DNA from: Cellulosimicrobium cellulans
GTDB taxonomy: Bacteria; Actinomycetota; Actinomycetes; Actinomycetales; Cellulomonadaceae
Assembly: GCF_024124905.1 (NCBI RefSeq)
Contig: NZ_JAMXST010000003.1
Span: 372,001-436,000 of the forward strand
Direction of reading: 5' to 3'
Length of the DNA: 64,000 bases
A program made the translations under genes and the position numbers. Every line of letters starts with the position of its first letter. Position 1 is the stretch's first letter. This document shows positions 60,275-64,000 of the stretch, in pieces. The notes beneath the pieces were generated by a model. The model did no database searches. It was not told where the DNA came from and saw only the letters and a program-made list of their open reading frames with translations.

Positions 60275-60355
60275 GGCGACCGACGACATCGCGGCGCGCG
60301 CACGGTCATCACCTCGGCCGACAGCCCGACCAGCACCCCGACCCCCGGAGGCACC

Positions 60356-60646
60356 ATGCCGTTCGATCCCGTCCCCCTCGACCGCACGTTCACCGCGCCC
60401 GTCGGCGTCGACGTCAAGGGCGACACCTGGCCCTGCGTCGAGGTGCCGGAGGCGCGCGAGATCTTCGGGTCCCTGCGGTCGGTGCGGGTCGACGCGACCG
60501 TCGACGACGTCCCCCTGCGGAACGTCGGGCTGATGCCGACCGGCGCGGGCGGTCTGATGCTGTCGCTCAACGCGGCCGTGCGCAAGCGCCTCGGCAAGGA
60601 CGTGGGCGACACCGTCACCGTGCGCCTCGAACGACGTCTGAGCTGA
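60356..60646 (+). CDS. DUF1905-domain protein
   Basis: A 96-aa protein of the small DUF1905 family: a five-stranded barrel-like fold with VEVPEAREIFG, VRVDATVDDV and the closing GDTVTVRLE. It has no established function; homologues sometimes bind nucleotide or act as standalone modules. CCGGAGG lies 4 nt before the ATG. It is monocistronic. Confidence 0.85.
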   Translation: MPFDPVPLDRTFTAPVGVDVKGDTWPCVEVPEAREIFGSLRSVRVDATVDDVPLRNVGLMPTGAGGLMLSLNAAVRKRLGKDVGDTVTVRLERRLS

Positions 60647-60818
60647 GGCCCGCCCGCGACCCGTCCCGCGCGACGACGCCCGTCGCGTCGGGCGGGATGG
60701 GCAGCGCTCCCCATCGCGGCGGACGTGCGCGCCGCGTAGCGTCGGCGTGCGACCGTCGAGACGAGGCTGTCGACACGTGCGCGTGAGGGGACACGCGCAG
60801 GTGCGGGGAGGAGACGGC

Positions 60819-62318
60819 ATGAGCGGCTTGTGGGGCGCCGACGTCCGGGCGCTGCGCGCGCTCGCGTCGACCCTGCGCGGGGGTGCGGACGCGCTGCGCG
60901 CCCACCGGGCGCAGGTGACGTCCGTCGTCGACGCCGCGACCCGCTGGGAGGGCCCCGACGCCGCGGAGTTCCGCGGCGACTGGGCCGCGAGCCTCGGACC
61001 CTCGCTCGCCGCCGCCGCGACCCTCCTCGACACCGCGGCCGACCAGCTCGCCGCCGACGCCGACCAGCAGGAGTCCGCGAGCAGCGACGGCGGCGGCACC
61101 CTGGGCGGCCCCGGCGGCGGCCCCACGTCGGGACCCGGCGGCCCCCGGCAGAGCGTCCCCACGCCCACCCCCGCCGAGTACGCCGCGATGGACGCGAGCG
61201 AGCGCGCGGACTGGCTCGCGAACGCGACCGACGCCCAGGTCGCCGCGCTCTACGCGCAGCTCGTGCGGCTCGGCGTCGACCCGGACTCGCCCGGCTTCTC
61301 GGACCTCGTCGTCGCGCACTGGACGCGCGTCGCCGCGGCCGAGGCGGGCTTCGACTTCGCCGACTGGGACCCGTCGGCCGGGGCGTCCGCGAACCGCGAG
61401 ATCATCGAGGGCGTCTACACGTACTACGGCGAGCTCTACCTCGACCAGCCGTGGATGCAGTGGGCCGGCATGGCGGCGATGATCGGGCCGTCGTTCGCCG
61501 CCGGGTTCTTCGACCTCGACATGATGCGGCAGCTCGCGCAGGACGTCGCGACCGGTGCGCGGGCCCTCCCGCCCGGCGTGGACCGCGCGGCCCTCGAGGC
61601 GATCGCGACCATGACCGACGCCGAGCTCGGGTTCTACGAGAACCAGTTCCTGTCGATGCAACGCGAGATCTTCGTCGACCAGGCCGTCATGCACGAGGCG
61701 TACATCAGCGGCGGCATGGAGGAGATGGAGCGGCTGCTCGAGGCCGGCGTCATCGACGACGCCGCGTACCAGGCGTGGGCGGACATCGAGGCCGGACGGG
61801 CGGGTGACGCGCAGGCGCTCGCGGACGGCAACACCGCGCTGCTGTGGCGCGAGCAGAACCAGATCATCGCCGACGACTGGCAGACCATGCGCGGCCACCC
61901 CGTCACGGGCGAGGCGTTCACGTACCTCATGACGCTCGTCGGCGAGCCGTCGATCCCGGGCGCGGGCACGTACGCGCAGTACGACCCCTTCACGGTGAGC
62001 GTCGAGACGCCCGGCCCGGAGAACCTCGGCATCCCGTTCACGGGCATCTCCTTCGACAACCCCGTGCAGGGGACCGTGACGGTCGAGACCCCGCTCCCGG
62101 GCGGCAACATCGCCGACCAGGCGACGCGCTGGGAGTACATCGCGAACGACACGCTGCCCGCCTACCAGCAGCTCGTCACCCAGCACCCGGACCAGGCGGC
62201 GCAGATCATCGGCACCGACGTCTCCGACCGGATCGACGACTACCGGCTCACGAACCCCGCACGCATCGGCCGCATCCTTGACAGACTGACCGAGTGGGAC
62301 GTGGACGTGGACCAGTGA
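60819..62318 (+). CDS. WXG100-like N-terminal protein with large C-terminal region
   Basis: A 499-aa protein: an N-terminal helical hairpin of about 95 residues carrying WEG (W43-G45) as the WXG turn, which is the mark of type VII/ESX substrates; a Gly/Ser/Pro linker (about 88-115); and a long helical then mixed C-terminal half with motifs such as YYGELYLDQPWMQW. LXG/WXG toxin-like proteins have this layout, but no nuclease, NADase or other toxin motif can be named. GGGGAGGAG precedes the ATG. The next gene overlaps by 4 bases. No ESX ATPase or immunity gene is visible, so ESX export is inferred, not shown. Confidence 0.75.
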   Translation: MSGLWGADVRALRALASTLRGGADALRAHRAQVTSVVDAATRWEGPDAAEFRGDWAASLGPSLAAAATLLDTAADQLAADADQQESASSDGGGTLGGPGGGPTSGPGGPRQSVPTPTPAEYAAMDASERADWLANATDAQVAALYAQLVRLGVDPDSPGFSDLVVAHWTRVAAAEAGFDFADWDPSAGASANREIIEGVYTYYGELYLDQPWMQWAGMAAMIGPSFAAGFFDLDMMRQLAQDVATGARALPPGVDRAALEAIATMTDAELGFYENQFLSMQREIFVDQAVMHEAYISGGMEEMERLLEAGVIDDAAYQAWADIEAGRAGDAQALADGNTALLWREQNQIIADDWQTMRGHPVTGEAFTYLMTLVGEPSIPGAGTYAQYDPFTVSVETPGPENLGIPFTGISFDNPVQGTVTVETPLPGGNIADQATRWEYIANDTLPAYQQLVTQHPDQAAQIIGTDVSDRIDDYRLTNPARIGRILDRLTEWDVDVDQ

Positions 62319-62992
62319 GCCGGCTCGGCCTGGCCGGGCGGCGGCGGACGGCGACTCGGGCCGCGGTCGTCGTGCTCGCCGGCTCGCTCGTCCTGACGGC
62401 GTGCACCGTGACGTTCGGCGGTCCGGACGACGCGACCACGAGCCCGGGCGGGACGAGCGCGGCGACCGGAGGGACGGCGTCGGGCGACGAGGCCGGGACG
62501 ACGACGATCGAGGACATCGAGAGGGGCGAGCCCATGCGCTGGGACGTGAGCAGGCCGATCACCGCGGAGTCCGTGGGGCTGGGCGAGTCGCAGGCCGTCG
62601 TGCGGGTGCCCGACGGCGCGGCGCAGGTCGAGCTGACCCTCCCGGACGGGACGTGGTCCACGACGGCCGAGGAGCTGACGATCCAGCCCCGACGGGGGTA
62701 CGTGAGCACGATCAACGTGTTCCGCACGCTGTCCGGCGGCCAGGCGGTCCACGACCAGCTCGTCGCCGACGCCGAGGTCCTCGGCTTCCCCCGGTCGCAG
62801 GTGGACCGCTGGCTCGACGAGCTCCCGGCGTCGCTCGACGCGTCGCGCACGGGCGGGACGCGCGAGCGCACGGGCATCAACGGCTCGAACGGCGACGTCG
62901 TCACGTCCGTGCAGATCAGCCACGAGCCCGGGCCGGGCGGCGACGAGAGCATCCGGCTCTGGTACGCGATCAGCCCGGTCACCCCGGACTGA
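62315..62992 (+). CDS. lipoprotein coupled to the WXG100-like protein
   Basis: A 225-aa protein starting with a GTG that overlaps the upstream stop (GTGA). The N-terminus has a twin-Arg-like basic patch, a hydrophobic helix and a clear lipobox LTAC near residue 30. After a Thr/Gly/Ala linker comes a beta-rich domain of about 130 residues ending HEPGPGGDESIRLWYA. No family recognised. Coupling to the WXG protein suggests the pair act together at the envelope, for instance as effector and immunity or as a chaperone on the outer face; both are speculation. Confidence 0.7.
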   Translation: MSRLGLAGRRRTATRAAVVVLAGSLVLTACTVTFGGPDDATTSPGGTSAATGGTASGDEAGTTTIEDIERGEPMRWDVSRPITAESVGLGESQAVVRVPDGAAQVELTLPDGTWSTTAEELTIQPRRGYVSTINVFRTLSGGQAVHDQLVADAEVLGFPRSQVDRWLDELPASLDASRTGGTRERTGINGSNGDVVTSVQISHEPGPGGDESIRLWYAISPVTPD

Positions 62993-63035
62993 CGGCTCGG
63001 CCGGCCTCCTCCGCGTGCCCGGCGTGAAGAACCGG

Positions 63036-63060
63036 GGGACGAACCGGGCCGGTTCGTCCC
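63036..63060. terminator. 25-bp palindrome after the lipoprotein gene
   Basis: GGGACGAACCGG (63036-63047) and CCGGTTCGTCCC (63049-63060) with a single central G. It lies 44 nt after the lipoprotein stop and about 75 nt before the next start, and can work as terminator or as a dimer-binding operator. Confidence 0.55.
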
Positions 63061-63133
63061 GAGCGCCCGGGACGTCCGGGGCGTGAGGTAGCGTCCCTCC
63101 CGTCCTGAACGGCACGGAGCAGGGGAGCAGCGA

Positions 63134-64000
63134 GTGAGCAGCGTCGCGCACGACCACGGCCGGACGACCACGCAGGGCCGGCCGCGCGTCCGGCACCGGG
63201 CCGTGCGCTGGGCGAGCGCCGCGGTGCTCGCGCCCGTCCTGGCCCTCCCGCTCGCCGCGTGCACGCCCGACCGGCCGGAGGCGCAGGACGCGGCGGACGC
63301 GCTCGCGCAGGCGATCCAGGCGGGCGACGTGAGCGGTCTGGAGTTCCGCAACGGCGCCGCGAAGGACGTCCAGGCCCACCTCGAGGCGGTGCTCGAGCCG
63401 CTCGCGCCGTACGAGCGCACGGTCGAGGTCTCGACGGTGGACGTCGTGGAGGAGGGCGACGACGCGGGCGACCGTGCGACGGCGACGCTCGCCTACCGCT
63501 GGGAGGTCGCCGGGGAGCAGGCTTGGGAGTACACGACGACGGCGGAGCTGACGTTCGCGGAGGCGGCCGACGGCGAGGACGGACCCGGGGCGTGGGACGT
63601 CGTGTGGGAGCCGGACGTGCTCGTCCCCGAGCTCGGCCAGGGCGACCGGCTCGCGGTGAAGCGCGTGCCCGCCGTGCGTGCGGGCATCCTCGGCGCGGAC
63701 GACGTCCCGATCGTCCAGGACCGGCCGGTCTACCGGATCGGCGTCGACAAGACCCTCGTCGCCTCGGGAGCGTGGGACCGCGCCGCGCGCGAGCTCGCCG
63801 CGATCGTCGGGCTCGACCCCGAGGAGTACGCGCAGCGCGTCGCCGGGGCGGGGGAGAAGGCGTTCGTCGAGGCGATCACGGTCCGTACCGAGGACACGGC
63901 GGGGGTCGACGTCGACGCGGCGCGCGGGGTCGACGGCGTCCGCGTGCTCGACGACGAGCTCCCGCTCGCGCCGACGCGCGAGTTCGCGCGCCCCATCCTC
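63134..64000 (+). CDS. penicillin-binding protein with MecA-type NTF2-like N-terminal domain, partial
   Basis: Open to the window end, 289 residues visible. The N-terminus has a basic head, a hydrophobic helix and a lipobox-like LAAC (about residue 44), then a MecA_N/NTF2-like domain (about 50-170, with LAQAIQAGDVSGLEF and YRWEVAG) and the start of the dimerisation region (GILGADDVPI, VYRIGVDKTLV). The transpeptidase with SxxK, SxN and KTG must lie beyond the window. Such class B PBPs are accessory cross-linkers in actinobacteria. GTG start with AGGGGAG upstream; a TAGCGT -10 lies at 63089. It is the third gene of this block by position, with the lipoprotein upstream. Confidence 0.82.
   Translation, partial: MSSVAHDHGRTTTQGRPRVRHRAVRWASAAVLAPVLALPLAACTPDRPEAQDAADALAQAIQAGDVSGLEFRNGAAKDVQAHLEAVLEPLAPYERTVEVSTVDVVEEGDDAGDRATATLAYRWEVAGEQAWEYTTTAELTFAEAADGEDGPGAWDVVWEPDVLVPELGQGDRLAVKRVPAVRAGILGADDVPIVQDRPVYRIGVDKTLVASGAWDRAARELAAIVGLDPEEYAQRVAGAGEKAFVEAITVRTEDTAGVDVDAARGVDGVRVLDDELPLAPTREFARPIL

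Noticed and set aside
60657-60710. Hairpin between the DUF1905 and WXG genes
   Set aside because: Short, interrupted complementarity (GCGACG with CGTCGC and part of a TCCCGC/GCGGGA outer stem); too weak to claim as a terminator.
1-64000. CRISPR array, tRNA, rRNA, insertion sequence or prophage
   Set aside because: No spaced direct repeats of 20-40 bp, no cloverleaf or rRNA conserved blocks, no transposase or integrase motif, and no phage structural gene were seen. The holin-like gene at 13782 is a stand-alone chromosomal membrane protein.

Overview
The window is high-GC, gene-dense DNA with frequent GTG starts, Shine-Dalgarno sites of the GGAGG type and G+C-rich hairpin terminators without T-tracts. 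It carries an ANTAR regulator, an F420-type luciferase-like oxidoreductase, SigE- and SigG-like ECF sigma factors, an Eis-family acetyltransferase, a GAF/SpoIIE/HATPase phosphatase and an LPPTG-anchored surface protein. This set points to an actinomycete of the order Micrococcales, most like the Cellulosimicrobium/Cellulomonas group. The genus is inferred from gene content, not proved. No rRNA, tRNA, CRISPR array, transposase or phage module was seen, so it reads as ordinary chromosome with accessory clusters.

Region 1 (1-14.9 kb): a partial membrane protein, a DUF389 membrane protein, two tandem 629-aa alkylsulfatases duplicated with an exact 1989-bp period, a 2649-aa LPPTG surface protein built from DUF11-like and DUF5979 repeats, a small holin-like membrane protein and a PAS-ANTAR regulator.

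Region 2 (15-29.2 kb): a sulfate-ester and anion-transport island. Two divergent modules face away from about 19.5 kb. Leftward runs SulP-STAS, SfLAP/GAP-family protein, MBL-fold alkylsulfatase. Rightward runs DUF1269, SfLAP/GAP-family protein, formylglycine arylsulfatase, HAD phosphatase, SulP-STAS. An AI-2E-family transporter and a small envelope/stress set (DUF7144, DUF6325, SHOCT, DUF1269) follow. The likely theme is release of sulfate from organic esters and its transport, linked to envelope or stress physiology. A promoter-like motif, YTCCGGRTGC-N17-GCCANG, is shared by both alkylsulfatases and the DUF7144 gene.

Region 3 (29.3-38.9 kb): regulators. A SigG-like sigma factor with a SnoaL-like tail, a GAF-GAF-SpoIIE-HATPase phosphatase, a SigE-like sigma factor coupled to a probable membrane anti-sigma protein, and a large LuxR-type ATPase regulator in an operon with a phosphoglycerate-mutase-like enzyme.

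Region 4 (39-49.7 kb): a molybdopterin oxidoreductase that keeps the Mo-ligand Cys but lacks the N-terminal Fe-S cysteines, coupled to a small His-rich helical protein and preceded by four CCTNAGG sites; an Eis-like acetyltransferase; a conserved hypothetical with a UBP zinc-finger protein; a secreted PA14-GH2-LamG glycosidase; a GlsB/YeaQ stress protein and a VOC protein.

Region 5 (49.9-53 kb): a compact cassette SpeD-DUF4178-DUF350-membrane SpeE. It looks like a membrane-associated aminopropyl-transfer system rather than ordinary spermidine synthesis, and with the sulfatase island it is the best candidate here for an under-described system.

Region 6 (53-64 kb): a luciferase-like oxidoreductase, a serine beta-lactamase-like hydrolase, a DedA protein, an MprF-like DUF2156 protein coupled to an EamA-like protein, a MalY/PatB lyase, a DUF1905 protein, a WXG100-type N-terminal protein coupled to a lipoprotein, and the start of a penicillin-binding protein with a MecA-type NTF2-like domain.
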